The position numbers and the translations under genes are program-made. Shown one piece after another: positions 8,797 to 17,998 of a stretch of 38,655 bases of DNA (the first letter of the stretch is position 1; each line of letters opens with the position of its first letter). The DNA comes from an uncultured Eubacterium sp. (GTDB lineage Bacteria; Bacillota; Clostridia; Lachnospirales; Lachnospiraceae), in contig CAOKNO010000024.1 in NCBI GenBank assembly GCA_948470065.1, forward strand, positions 1 through 38,655, in the 5' to 3' direction. The notes under the pieces were generated by a model. It did no database searches. It had not been told where the DNA came from and saw only the letters and a list, made by a program, of their open reading frames with translations.

Positions 8797-10082
8797 CCGA
8801 CCAAAATCTCAATCCGCGGGATACACTCCATCATCGCCCGATCCGTATGGTAGACGCACTTCCACTGGTTCCCGGTATCGGCAATCAGCGCCGTCCCATC
8901 CGCCTTCAGAAGCTGCCGGGATTCCCCTACCGTTTCGTTGTAAAAATAGGTCCGGTCAAATTCCCAGAGTTCTAAGAATTTCTCAAGATAGCGTTCCTCC
9001 CCGACCGCCTGGTAAGCGTCCAAAAGACCTGTGAGCGATTCAAAATTCTGCCACCATTCCTTGTCCGTCGTCACGACCCTTCCGTCGTGATTCCCATCCC
9101 GGAAGATCCCGCCGTGCTCATAATCCCATCCGTTCGTCAAGGTATAATCCGCAATCTTCTTTGTCAGTTCCTTTGCTGGTGTTTCCCCCATCACTTCATA
9201 CGCCCGGTTCAGCAGCCAGGCCAGTTCAATGTTATGGCCGTAAGACGTCGTATCCATCGGGTTTTGATTCGCTTCCTGCGGCGCTCTTTCATAATTCCAA
9301 GTGCGTCGGATCTCCCTGGCAGCCTTCGGCACAAACCCATACGTAAATTGGTTCCGGCCGCAGGCATATGCATAGTCAATCATATGGCTAGTTATCACGT
9401 CTATAACCTCTTTTAGCTTCCTTTTGTGGTTCTCTTTGCGCGTACATTCATACAAGGTAGTAAACGCTTCCATCGCATGCATATGGATATCCAAGGATTT
9501 CAGATCCCCGCCTTTGTCTATCTCCGTTTCCGGCGTCCAATCCTCTGTCAGGTTCTCATAAAAACCGCCCCTAGCAGTATCCACACAGTACTTCATCAGT
9601 AAATCAAAGGTCTGCTCCGCATACTCCCTGGCCGTTTTATCCCCAGTGGCCATGGCATATTCCGAAAGCGCATAAATGGCAAAGGTCTGCCCATAGACAA
9701 GCTTGCCGTTATCCTGTACTTCTCCCGCCCTGTCGGTATACCAGGCAAAGCCTCCGTTCTTGGGATCCCAAAAATGCTTCAAAAAGAAATCCACACCCTG
9801 GCTTGCCGCAGACTTACAGGCTTCCTCCCATCCGTACCGCTTCGCCATCCCATTCCGGAGCAGCGCGGAAAAACCCCAGATCATCCTGGTCTGCGTGACA
9901 ATCATTTTATCGGTCGGTTCCATGACGTCGAGGCGTTCCATTGGCTTCCCATTTTCATCAAAACATACCAGGTATCCGCCGTACGTCGGATCGATCCCAT
10001 GTTCTAGCCAAAACGTTACGCTTCGGATCAAAAACTCTTCCATCTGCCCTTTTACCGCTTGCAACCGTCCTCTCTTATCCAT
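8793..10082 (-). CDS. AGE-family sugar 2-epimerase (cellobiose/mannobiose 2-epimerase type)
   Basis: This 429-residue cytoplasmic protein has the (alpha/alpha)6-barrel N-acylglucosamine 2-epimerase fold. Visible family features are TQTRMIWGFSALL (R66), YGQTFAIYALSEYA, DIHMHAMEAF (H200, H202), GHNIELAWLLNRA (H283, E286), KEWWQNFESLTG and YHTDRAMME (H412). R66, H283/E286 and H412 fit the catalytic set of the family. GGAGGG lies 6 nt before the ATG. It likely interconverts a reducing-end glucose/mannose-type residue of an imported disaccharide; cellobiose, mannobiose or a monosaccharide are all possible. It is 88 nt downstream of the GH10 gene, probably in the same transcript. A lone TATAAT at 10138-10143 in that gap lacks a good -35. 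Confidence 0.85.
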   Translation of the reverse strand: MDKRGRLQAVKGQMEEFLIRSVTFWLEHGIDPTYGGYLVCFDENGKPMERLDVMEPTDKMIVTQTRMIWGFSALLRNGMAKRYGWEEACKSAASQGVDFFLKHFWDPKNGGFAWYTDRAGEVQDNGKLVYGQTFAIYALSEYAMATGDKTAREYAEQTFDLLMKYCVDTARGGFYENLTEDWTPETEIDKGGDLKSLDIHMHAMEAFTTLYECTRKENHKRKLKEVIDVITSHMIDYAYACGRNQFTYGFVPKAAREIRRTWNYERAPQEANQNPMDTTSYGHNIELAWLLNRAYEVMGETPAKELTKKIADYTLTNGWDYEHGGIFRDGNHDGRVVTTDKEWWQNFESLTGLLDAYQAVGEERYLEKFLELWEFDRTYFYNETVGESRQLLKADGTALIADTGNQWKCVYHTDRAMMECIPRIEILVG

Positions 10083-10170
10083 TCCGTTCCCTCCGTTGTA
10101 AATGAAACATCATTCTTCCTACAAGCTTCCATCTTTCATTATATAGAAGGGCCCAGAACGAATCCATACA

Positions 10171-12678
10171 CTATTTTTGCAAAAGTTTCTTATATTTTAA
10201 CCTCTTTCCTTTCGGGTATTTGATGGATGGATGTTTCGCAATCCCACGGAATGCTTGCTTGCCCACGCGCTTTAAGACCGTGCTGCGTATTGTGATTTTC
10301 TTCAGCTTCCTGCACTTATAAAACGCTTTGTTCCCAATCTCTTTTACGTTCTTCCCAATGCTTATGCTTTGCAGCTTCGCATACCCTTTCCAGGCAGATT
10401 TCCCAATTGCAGTTACCCGAAACCGCTTGCCGCCAAGCTTTATGGTATCTGGGATGCGCAAGGCCTTTGCATTCTTGTTTTTACTCCCGCAGATTGCAAC
10501 CGTACCTTTCCCTGAAGTATTTGCATTGGTCACTTTATAATAACATCCGCCAATCCCATATACCTTGTTCTTTTTCACCGTGATCTGAAAGCGCGCTTTT
10601 ACGCTCCCCTGGTACGTTCCCTTCCCGTACAAGGTTACGGTTGCCGTGCCTATCTTCTGGTTCTTTTGGTAAGCAACGGTATAATCCCGTCCTAAAGCCA
10701 GCTTCTTCCCATGGCAGGATACGCGGAGCGAAGGCCGTATAGGCTTGCCTGTATAAGATTGTACCGGGATCCTCGCTATGGACGCCTCCCGTATGGAAAT
10801 CTTCTCTACGGACGGCGGCTCCTCTGGCGGCTCTTCCTCTCCAGGCGGTTCTTCTTCTCCCGGCGGCTTCCCTGGCAGCCCCTGTATCAGCTTTTGGTAT
10901 GTCTCCTCCGCCTCTGTTAGGACGCTGTAATTACCCACCAGCTTCTTTTGGGCGTCAGACAGCGTATCATAAGCTTCCCTTGCCGCCTGTATCCTCTCTT
11001 CTGTAGCGTTATCAGCCGTTACCGTACCAATCGCATCGATCTTTTCTATGGCGTCCTGCGTATGCCCGACGGCATTGGCTACGCCTTCAAACGACGGTTT
11101 TTTCCCTAAATCATCATAAAACAGAAGGCAATGCTTATCCGCCCTCCAAGACAATGCGTCATTCAGCCCCCAGAACGTAACGCCCGTAAGGTTCGCCCCG
11201 TCCCTATTTTCTTGCAAAAGCGCTTCCATAAGCGCCTGGTAATACCTTCCCTGGGATTCCTCCGTATCCCCAGACGCAATCCCAATATCCAGTTCCGTCA
11301 CCTGTAGCTCCAGCCCAAGGCTATCTTGGAACCTACGGATAGCCGTCAGGTAGCCAGCCTCCCCTTCCAGCGGCCAGCTTGTGTCAATATGGCTCTGCAT
11401 CCCAATCCCGTCGATATTCCCGGCTTCCTTGATGGGAGTTAGCAGCTTTATGATCCCTTCTCTTTTCGCTGGGAAATACTCATTGTAATCATTGTAAAAC
11501 AGCTTAAGCGTCCCAGAGGGCGCATACTGCCTGGTATATTTCCTGGCAAACGCAAACGCCTGCTCTACAAAATCTTCCCCTATGGTCTGAAACCACAGGC
11601 TTCCCTCCTGCCGCATCGGGGCGGCGCCCTCCCCGAAGTAATCTGCAACCGCCTCATTTACGACATCCCATGCATAGATTACGCCAGGGTAATTTGTTTC
11701 CGTCCATGCAATGACGTCTTCTATATAGCGCTCCATACGTTCCAACATCAATTCCCTGCTTGCCAAGGCGCCGGAAGTATCATAATTCTCATAAAAGAAC
11801 CACTCTGGCGTTTGGGAGTGCCACACCAAGGTATGCCCGCGCATCTTAAGTCCATGGGCTTTCGCATACTCCAGCCCTGCTCTACAGGAATTGAACTTCA
11901 AAACGGCATGTCCCTTCGATGTTTCCAGGCTGCCTTTGCTGGCCGCTTCATCCAGCAAATAGGCAGGCTTCATTTCATTTTCCATCGTAATGCTGTTAAA
12001 CTGCTGCCGCACCAGGCTGCTGTAAGCTTTTTCCCCTAACACATATTCCGGAACCGCGACCCCAATCTTAAATTGGCTTTTGTAGCGTTCCTTTAACGAA
12101 GGATATCCGCTGGTATCTGCAAACGGCCGCAGGCTTACCTCCACATCGTCTACATACAGATCCATAAAGTCCGTTTCTTCTGACGGCTCTGGCGTCCATG
12201 GGGTTTCTAAGAACAATTCTGCATCTGAAAGGCTGACGCCTTCCGGGACAATCACACTCCCGGAAACCTCCCCCCATTCCCCTTTGGTAAGCTGCCCTTT
12301 TGCCGCCACATAATACTGCCCGCCGCAAGACAATGTAAACTGTACGGCCTTCTCCCCAGGCCCCGTTTCATACCTGGCAAAAGACGTAACCTTTAATAGC
12401 TGGCCAGCCTTTAACGTATCTGCCAGCTCTATCTTCGCCCCGGCATACGTCGCCGTCCTGTTTGAAACCTTCATGCAATATTTCCCATCCCTTGGAAATG
12501 TTGCGTCAACGGATACCTGCGCCCCATCCTTTCCGCGAAAAGCGCCGGCTGTCCCGGATTCAAAGCTTTCCGATACCACCCCTTGCGCCTGGACGGATAA
12601 CGCCGCCAAAAAAAATACGCCAAAAGCAATGGCCGCCGACAGCCATCCCCTCTTATTGCAACTCTTTTGCTTTCCCAC
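10171..12678 (-). CDS. Secreted GH10 endo-beta-1,4-xylanase with CBM and LRR_5 tail
   Basis: The 835-residue product has a signal peptide (1-32), then a CBM_4_9/CBM22-like module (about 33-185). A GH10 catalytic domain follows (about 190-535), with acid/base E342 in WDVVNEAV and nucleophile E462 in QVTELDIG. After that come a short helical module (about 550-600), a GEEEPP-rich linker (about 603-622), an Ig-like repeat (about 625-700, with YTGKPIRPSL and GKGTYQGS) and BspA-like LRR_5 repeats (about 705-835). GH10 enzymes cut the xylan backbone; the tail suggests attachment to the cell or to carbohydrate, since no LPXTG is present. Translation starts at a GTG (12678) with AGGAGG 5 nt upstream. 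An overlapping out-of-frame ATG at 12680 leads only to a 69-codon frame. It lies 17 nt after the binding-protein gene, in one operon. Confidence 0.93.
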   Translation of the reverse strand: MGKQKSCNKRGWLSAAIAFGVFFLAALSVQAQGVVSESFESGTAGAFRGKDGAQVSVDATFPRDGKYCMKVSNRTATYAGAKIELADTLKAGQLLKVTSFARYETGPGEKAVQFTLSCGGQYYVAAKGQLTKGEWGEVSGSVIVPEGVSLSDAELFLETPWTPEPSEETDFMDLYVDDVEVSLRPFADTSGYPSLKERYKSQFKIGVAVPEYVLGEKAYSSLVRQQFNSITMENEMKPAYLLDEAASKGSLETSKGHAVLKFNSCRAGLEYAKAHGLKMRGHTLVWHSQTPEWFFYENYDTSGALASRELMLERMERYIEDVIAWTETNYPGVIYAWDVVNEAVADYFGEGAAPMRQEGSLWFQTIGEDFVEQAFAFARKYTRQYAPSGTLKLFYNDYNEYFPAKREGIIKLLTPIKEAGNIDGIGMQSHIDTSWPLEGEAGYLTAIRRFQDSLGLELQVTELDIGIASGDTEESQGRYYQALMEALLQENRDGANLTGVTFWGLNDALSWRADKHCLLFYDDLGKKPSFEGVANAVGHTQDAIEKIDAIGTVTADNATEERIQAAREAYDTLSDAQKKLVGNYSVLTEAEETYQKLIQGLPGKPPGEEEPPGEEEPPEEPPSVEKISIREASIARIPVQSYTGKPIRPSLRVSCHGKKLALGRDYTVAYQKNQKIGTATVTLYGKGTYQGSVKARFQITVKKNKVYGIGGCYYKVTNANTSGKGTVAICGSKNKNAKALRIPDTIKLGGKRFRVTAIGKSAWKGYAKLQSISIGKNVKEIGNKAFYKCRKLKKITIRSTVLKRVGKQAFRGIAKHPSIKYPKGKRLKYKKLLQK

Positions 12679-12695
12679 ATCTTCCTCCTGTCTTG

Positions 12696-14342
12696 CTATT
12701 CCTTTGAACGGATCCGTTTTTGGATTTCCAGATCCAATTGTGCTTCATAAGCCTCCACATCCACATTTGCCCGGTATGTGCTCATATATGCAGACCAGTT
12801 CTCTCCAAACTCCTTCTCCGAAGACATAATGACCTTGGGCAGCCAGTTCCGTTTTACTTCCTCCATGTTCTCCCGCGCCTTCCCATACGCACTGTCTGTC
12901 GGCCAGTCCGTAATACAGGAATACAATGGGAACCATGGCTCGCCCTCCGTCAACGGCCCGGTAAACTCCTTCCATGTCTTATAGCCATAAGCATCTAATA
13001 TCTTCTGGTCATAAGAAGAAAGCGTTGTATAATATTCTCCTGGCTGGTGATCCGGAAGCACTGTATTGATCCCGTCCGCCAGCATCCCGGCATACGTCGG
13101 GAAATAAGGGTACTCATAAAAATTGGCTTTCTGGTACTCCCCGTTTTCCCGCAGCTTCCTCTGCTCGTCCGTTCGGTAGAACACGCCATCCTCCCCAACC
13201 TGATAATCTATCCCTTCCTCTCCCCAATAACGAAGCTTCATAATTTCTGGCGAAAGAAGCTGGTCGATAAAGGCCAACGCCCCTTCTACATCGGAACAAG
13301 CTTTTGTAACCGCAAGCCCGCCGCCGACATTCAGGCTGGATGCAACGCAGTTATAATTCCCTGTAATGCTTTCACTTGCAGTAATTGCAAACGGCACATA
13401 GGTGCGGTCTTCCCGCCCCTGCGCATACAAGCTGTTCTGTACGGACATCATATCCCAGTACTGATCCACAAACCCTAATACATTTCCCTTCCTAAGCCGA
13501 TCCAGGTACTGGCTATAAGACAAGGTAAATGTTTCCGGATCGATCCCGCCCTGGTTATAAACTTCGCATAATTTCTGGTAATACTGTTTGGCCTCTGGGA
13601 GCGTATCGTATACCGAGGCTTTTTGCGTTACCGGATCCACGACCGCACATCCATCATTTGGATAACCTGCCAAAAACATCGGTGGGTTTTCCAGGCAGAA
13701 ATACCGCCAGCCATCGCATAAAATCTCAAATCCTATGTTCGGCTTCCCATCCGATACCGGATGCTCTTCCAGATAGCCCAGGATTAAGTCAAAATAATCA
13801 TCCAACGTCTTTAATTTGGGGTAACCTGCCCATTCCAACACCCGTTTTTGGATCCAAAAGGCTTCGTCTGAGGTAATGGTCGAGGTTTCATGCCCTTGTA
13901 CTACGTTAAATTGCGGGATAAAATAGATATGCCCATCCTCCTTGCGCAAGGATTCCCACTCTTCTTCTGAAAAATAACGCTTCAGGTTTGGGAAATCCTC
14001 TAAGTACCCCTCCAAAGGCACTAATACGTCGGCTTCCAGCAACAAGTTCGTCGCATCTGAGCCATCTATAAAATCAGGAAGCTCCCCTGTCTGTATCATC
14101 CGTTCCAACCGTTCCGAAGCCTCCTGCCCCGCCAGCCACTGTACGTCTACCTGCACGCCTGTCAGCTCTGAAATCTTATCTTTGATGCGGTTCTTCTTAC
14201 CCTCTTCGTCCCGCTGCACCGCCATAAACGCCGTAAAGTGTTTTACTTCCTGCTTCTGGCTCCATTTTAACCACATCAAAGATACGCCCAGGCATACGGC
14301 CAACACGACTGCCGCACAACAAAAGATCCTGCCCTTTTTCAT
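12696..14342 (-). CDS. Membrane-anchored family 1 extracellular solute-binding protein (LplA-like)
   Basis: The 548-residue protein is similar in layout to the large oligosaccharide-binding proteins next to YesM/YesN pairs (LplA/YtcQ type). The N-terminal hydrophobic helix (about 7-25) ends in LMWLKWSQ with no Cys lipobox, so it is either an uncleaved anchor or an atypical signal. The core includes ISELTGVQVDVQWL, GELPDFIDG, ADVLVPLEGYL and GHIYFIPQF. AAGGA lies 6 nt before the ATG. It follows the AraC-type regulator by 65 nt and precedes the xylanase by 17 nt. The usual two permease genes are absent. It may bind xylo-oligosaccharides released by the neighbouring enzymes, for a transporter elsewhere or for the adjacent kinase; both options are inference. 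Confidence 0.85.
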   Translation of the reverse strand: MKKGRIFCCAAVVLAVCLGVSLMWLKWSQKQEVKHFTAFMAVQRDEEGKKNRIKDKISELTGVQVDVQWLAGQEASERLERMIQTGELPDFIDGSDATNLLLEADVLVPLEGYLEDFPNLKRYFSEEEWESLRKEDGHIYFIPQFNVVQGHETSTITSDEAFWIQKRVLEWAGYPKLKTLDDYFDLILGYLEEHPVSDGKPNIGFEILCDGWRYFCLENPPMFLAGYPNDGCAVVDPVTQKASVYDTLPEAKQYYQKLCEVYNQGGIDPETFTLSYSQYLDRLRKGNVLGFVDQYWDMMSVQNSLYAQGREDRTYVPFAITASESITGNYNCVASSLNVGGGLAVTKACSDVEGALAFIDQLLSPEIMKLRYWGEEGIDYQVGEDGVFYRTDEQRKLRENGEYQKANFYEYPYFPTYAGMLADGINTVLPDHQPGEYYTTLSSYDQKILDAYGYKTWKEFTGPLTEGEPWFPLYSCITDWPTDSAYGKARENMEEVKRNWLPKVIMSSEKEFGENWSAYMSTYRANVDVEAYEAQLDLEIQKRIRSKE

Positions 14343-14407
14343 ACTGAATCCTTGCTTCCTTCCTATGTAACCCTATCATAGCCTGACCCCAACCAGGTAA
14401 TATGCCT

Positions 14408-15985
14408 TCACTCATGCTTGCGCATCCGGATCCGGTACTGGTTCGGCGTCATATGGTTTGCCTGTACAAATTTATTGATGAAATATTCCGCCCTGCTAAA
14501 GCCCACCTGCTCTGCAATGGCATAAATCCTCAGATCCGTCTGTACCAGAAGTTCCTGTGATTTCTCAATCCTTAAGTTATTCAGGTAATCCCGGAATACA
14601 ATCCCATACTTTTTCTTATAAAGCTGCCCCAGGTATACGCTATTGACATAGAACAATTCCCCTAATGATTTCAGGCTTAGCTTCTCCCTGTAATGCCCGC
14701 GCACGTAATCATCCACCCGGTCTAAGATCTTCCGGCTCTCCTGGCTCCGTACTTGCGCCAGATAACCGGCATAATCGCAGAAAAATCCTGTAACCTCCTC
14801 GGAACTGCCGCTTAACACCAGCTTATGGAACGATTCCCGCCCAATATACTCTAGGATTTCCTGTTGGTTGCTCTCATCATCAAATTCCTCCGCCATTTCC
14901 ATCAGCCGGTACACGATATGGTAGATGCTGGCTTTTATCAGTTCCATATTCATGCCGCTGCCCCGGATTTTGGAAAAAATACATTCCGAAGACTCTGCAA
15001 TTGATGAGCGGCTGTTGTTTTTTACCGCTTCTAAGAGCTGATCCACGTCGGACTCTTGGATCTCCAACAGCGCCTTCCGGCTGTGGGGGCTTCCCTCGTC
15101 CATCACCTTATGCCCGCCTTCCGCCAGCCCATGCAGGCACCTTGCCACCTGGATGGAAGCAAACGATTTCGATAGCTGCCCCAGAGCGTTGACTGGCTGC
15201 CCCACATACACCTGGATCTGATATTGGAAATGCTGGTTCACGCGTTTCTGCAGGTATTCCAGATACTCATCCTTCCCCATGCCGCTCTCCTGGTACAGGC
15301 ATTTTGCCAGGATGATACCGACGCCAAATATTTCTTCTTCCATTTCCAGCAATGGCACCACATGGAAGGTATATCCTTCTAGCAGGCTCTGTAAATACTG
15401 CCGAAGCTGCTTCTGCTGCACCACCCGTTTTTCATGGGGCAAGACCTCGAACTCCCTTTGGTATTTCTCAAACTCAAAGCTGACGTATTGATACCATTCC
15501 TGGGCTTTCAGCTTCTTTTCCACCTGGGTGATATTTTCTTCTGAGCATTTCCCCAGCAGTACCTGGGTAATATGGTAATGATACTGCTCCCGCTCCCCTT
15601 GCTGCTCGCTCTGGTACTTCCCATTGATCTGTTCCAAAATATCTACCAGCTCTTCTTCCTGCACAGGCTTTAACATGTAATCCAGGATATTGAGCCGCAT
15701 GGCCTGCCTGGCATACTCAAATTCAGCATAGCCAGTCAGTATGACAAAATGAACCGGGCGCGCAATGTTCTGACGCACATATTCCACGAACTCAATGCCC
15801 GTCATGTGAGGCATTTTAATATCTACAAACACCAGGTTGATTTCCATTTCTTCTAGGATCCGTATGGCATCCATGCCATTCCCTGCCTCCGCCGCTATAT
15901 GGTAGCCATACGCTTCCCAGTCCACAAGCTTGCGAAGCCCCTGGCGGATCACTTCCTCATCGTCTACCAGCAATACATTGATCAT
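14408..15985 (-). CDS. YesN-type response regulator, receiver plus AraC DNA-binding domain
   Basis: The 525-residue protein has an N-terminal receiver: acidic pair D8/D9, acceptor D55 in VFVDIKMPH, T84 and K106 in MLKP. A C-terminal AraC-type domain follows (about 425-525, with LSLKSLGELFYVNSVYLGQLYKK and VGFSRAEYFINKFVQ shown here as two separate helices). The start at 15985 was chosen over 15991: it makes an ATGA overlap with the kinase stop and gives AAGG a 7-nt spacing, whereas the earlier ATG has the purine run almost touching it. It is the output partner of the kinase encoded just upstream. Likely targets are the downstream binding protein-xylanase-epimerase genes and the neighbouring GH43 gene; that is inference from position. 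Confidence 0.92.
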   Translation of the reverse strand: MINVLLVDDEEVIRQGLRKLVDWEAYGYHIAAEAGNGMDAIRILEEMEINLVFVDIKMPHMTGIEFVEYVRQNIARPVHFVILTGYAEFEYARQAMRLNILDYMLKPVQEEELVDILEQINGKYQSEQQGEREQYHYHITQVLLGKCSEENITQVEKKLKAQEWYQYVSFEFEKYQREFEVLPHEKRVVQQKQLRQYLQSLLEGYTFHVVPLLEMEEEIFGVGIILAKCLYQESGMGKDEYLEYLQKRVNQHFQYQIQVYVGQPVNALGQLSKSFASIQVARCLHGLAEGGHKVMDEGSPHSRKALLEIQESDVDQLLEAVKNNSRSSIAESSECIFSKIRGSGMNMELIKASIYHIVYRLMEMAEEFDDESNQQEILEYIGRESFHKLVLSGSSEEVTGFFCDYAGYLAQVRSQESRKILDRVDDYVRGHYREKLSLKSLGELFYVNSVYLGQLYKKKYGIVFRDYLNNLRIEKSQELLVQTDLRIYAIAEQVGFSRAEYFINKFVQANHMTPNQYRIRMRKHE

Positions 15986-17748
15986 TTCCATACCTTCGGA
16001 AGCTGGATACAGACTTCCGTCCCTTCCTGCTCTGTGCTATTGATGTCGATTTGCACGCCCGTCCCATAGTACTGCCGCATACGCACGACCGCATTGACAA
16101 TGCCAATGCTCTTTTTCGCTTTCTGGATATACTCTATCCCAGCCTGTTCCACCGTATCCTGTAGCTGTTTCAGTTCTTCTTGCCCCATGCCGCCGCCCTG
16201 GTCCATAATCTCAAAATAGAGAGACGCTTCATCCTCAGATACCATAACGGTGACAGAACCGCCTCCCACGCTTTTTTCAATCCCATGGACGCAGGCGTTC
16301 TCCACAAATGTAATAATGATAAACTTAGGGATCTCGTATGCCAGGCATTCCTTTTGGATGTGCAGGTAATACTCCATCCGTTTCCCAAAGCGGTATTTCT
16401 GGATTTCCAGATACCGCTTTACATTATCACATTCCTCTTCAATCGTGACAAAATCCTTATCCCATTGGATGTTTTTACGCATCAGTACTGCAAAGTTCTC
16501 TAAAATCCGCGCGGTCTCTTCTTCTTTTTTCAAGATACTGTGCATCCGTATGCTTTCTAAGGCGTTAAAGATAAAATGCGGGTTGAGCTGGCTTTGGAGC
16601 GCCTGTAGCTCCGCCTGCTTTTTTGACAGTTCTAAGCTCTGCTGCCGTTCTTTGTTCTTAAACACCACTTCGATCAGTTCTTTGATCCGCAGCGCCATAT
16701 AATTGTAGCTTTGGATCATGCTTCCAATCTCATCCGTCCCTTCCTGAGAAGGGATTGCCTCATACACGCCTTCTTCCATCCGTTCCAAATACTGCTGCGT
16801 CATCGCCACACGGTCATGCAACGAACGGTACAGCAAGTAAATAAACGCGCTTGGTACTAACAGGTTTACCGTATACAACAGAAGCATTGCTCCCTTCTGT
16901 TCCCAAATGCTGTCAAATACCTGGTAGTGGTTTGGCTTCAAATGGATGACGAGTTCTTTCCCATACAGATCCAATTTCCTAGTCACCGTATACCCTGCTT
17001 CTTCGAACTGCTCCAAAGGAAGGAAGTCCTTTTCCCACCCGTCTGTTTCCTGGGTGGAGAATAAGACCTTATCTCCGTCGCTGATATAACATGGGATATC
17101 GTCGCACAACATCATCATCTGTTGGGACAACGGCTGGTAGCCTAATTCCAGCATCACCATATTCCCTTCGCCGCAATAATTGAGTTCTTGCATGATGACA
17201 ACCTGCCTGCCCTTTTTAATATAACCCAATGATTCCTCGCCATTTTCAAAGTAACTGTACATACAAAGCTTCCTGCCGTTTTCTTCAAACGCCCGATACC
17301 AGCCCGTCTGCTCCATATCGTCCTGCCTGACAAAATACGTACCGTTTGTTATCGTATCGTTCTTTGTACAGATTACAATGTTATGGGCGGTAAAAGCCGT
17401 ATAGTAATATTGGATGACGTCATCCTCCACCAACTGGACATACGCGCCGTAATATTGGGCTGGGGATTGATAGCGTTTCTTCAGAAACCGCTGAAGGTTC
17501 CCATTGCGGTTCAGGTAATCCGCAATCGAAATCTGCTGGCGTATGCTGTCGCGCAGTTCAAATTCCAGGCAGTCCGCAATATTCTCTGTTTTCAATACCT
17601 GCTCGCGGTTCATCCCGCTTTGCAGGCTCCACAAGATACAGATATTGGTCGTAATCAGAGGGATCAGGACACAGACCAGAAACAGCAAGACCAGCTTATT
17701 CCCCAGTTTAATGTTGTTTGTTTTGGATAATATCTTATTCCGAAACAC
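15982..17748 (-). CDS. YesM/LytS-type sensor histidine kinase
   Basis: A 588-residue kinase with two membrane helices (about 18-39 and 288-307) around an extracytoplasmic domain of about 245 residues, probably of the dCache/PAS-like sensing type. HAMP, coiled coil and the His_kinase domain follow, with phospho-histidine H391 in NPHFIFNALES, then a HATPase domain (VENACVHGIE, DQGGGMG). The start is taken as GTG at 17748 because GGAGGAG stands 4-5 nt before it; extension to a TTG at 17811 has no ribosome site. It overlaps the regulator gene by 4 nt. The large extracellular domain could read a sugar directly or dock the neighbouring anchored binding protein. Confidence 0.92.
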   Translation of the reverse strand: MFRNKILSKTNNIKLGNKLVLLFLVCVLIPLITTNICILWSLQSGMNREQVLKTENIADCLEFELRDSIRQQISIADYLNRNGNLQRFLKKRYQSPAQYYGAYVQLVEDDVIQYYYTAFTAHNIVICTKNDTITNGTYFVRQDDMEQTGWYRAFEENGRKLCMYSYFENGEESLGYIKKGRQVVIMQELNYCGEGNMVMLELGYQPLSQQMMMLCDDIPCYISDGDKVLFSTQETDGWEKDFLPLEQFEEAGYTVTRKLDLYGKELVIHLKPNHYQVFDSIWEQKGAMLLLYTVNLLVPSAFIYLLYRSLHDRVAMTQQYLERMEEGVYEAIPSQEGTDEIGSMIQSYNYMALRIKELIEVVFKNKERQQSLELSKKQAELQALQSQLNPHFIFNALESIRMHSILKKEEETARILENFAVLMRKNIQWDKDFVTIEEECDNVKRYLEIQKYRFGKRMEYYLHIQKECLAYEIPKFIIITFVENACVHGIEKSVGGGSVTVMVSEDEASLYFEIMDQGGGMGQEELKQLQDTVEQAGIEYIQKAKKSIGIVNAVVRMRQYYGTGVQIDINSTEQEGTEVCIQLPKVWK

Positions 17749-17847
17749 GTATCTCCTCCCAAATCCTTTCCTAAAGCAGAGCGTTTTTATTTCATAGGAC
17801 GCGCTTTCCAATGAAATAAGAAAAGCCGCCGCATAAAGTTTGGCATA

Positions 17848-17867
17848 TACAAGCGTAAACCCTTGTA
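17848..17867. promoter_or_regulatory. Inverted repeat TACAAG-N8-CTTGTA upstream of the kinase gene
   Basis: A perfect 6-bp inverted repeat, flanked by AT-rich sequence including TATAAT on the minus strand (17873-17868), lies about 100 nt before the kinase start. The TATAAT has no recognisable -35. The symmetry suggests an operator or a promoter-proximal structure, but nothing confirms it. Confidence 0.3.
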
Positions 17868-17900
17868 ATTATATACTTCATGCAGCAGCCTTCTCCATAC

Positions 17901-17934
17901 GCAGCCCGGATCCCCTCTTAGCCATCCGGGCTGC
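17901..17934. terminator. GC-rich hairpin downstream of the GH43 gene
   Basis: GCAGCCCGGAT and ATCCGGGCTGC form a perfect 11-bp stem around a 12-nt loop, 65 nt past the GH43 stop. No U-tract follows on the minus strand. It probably ends or trims the long GH43 transcript and separates it from the kinase operon. Confidence 0.5.
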
Positions 17935-17998
17935 TTAAGCGTTTCCTCTTGCCCACGGCCAGTGTTCATGCCGTAAGAAGCGGGCAGTCGCTTTCCTG

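Noticed and set aside
17787..17969. Sixty-codon minus-strand frame in the gap after the GH43 gene
   Set aside because: No ribosome site, it overlaps the GC hairpin, and the product resembles nothing; treated as chance.
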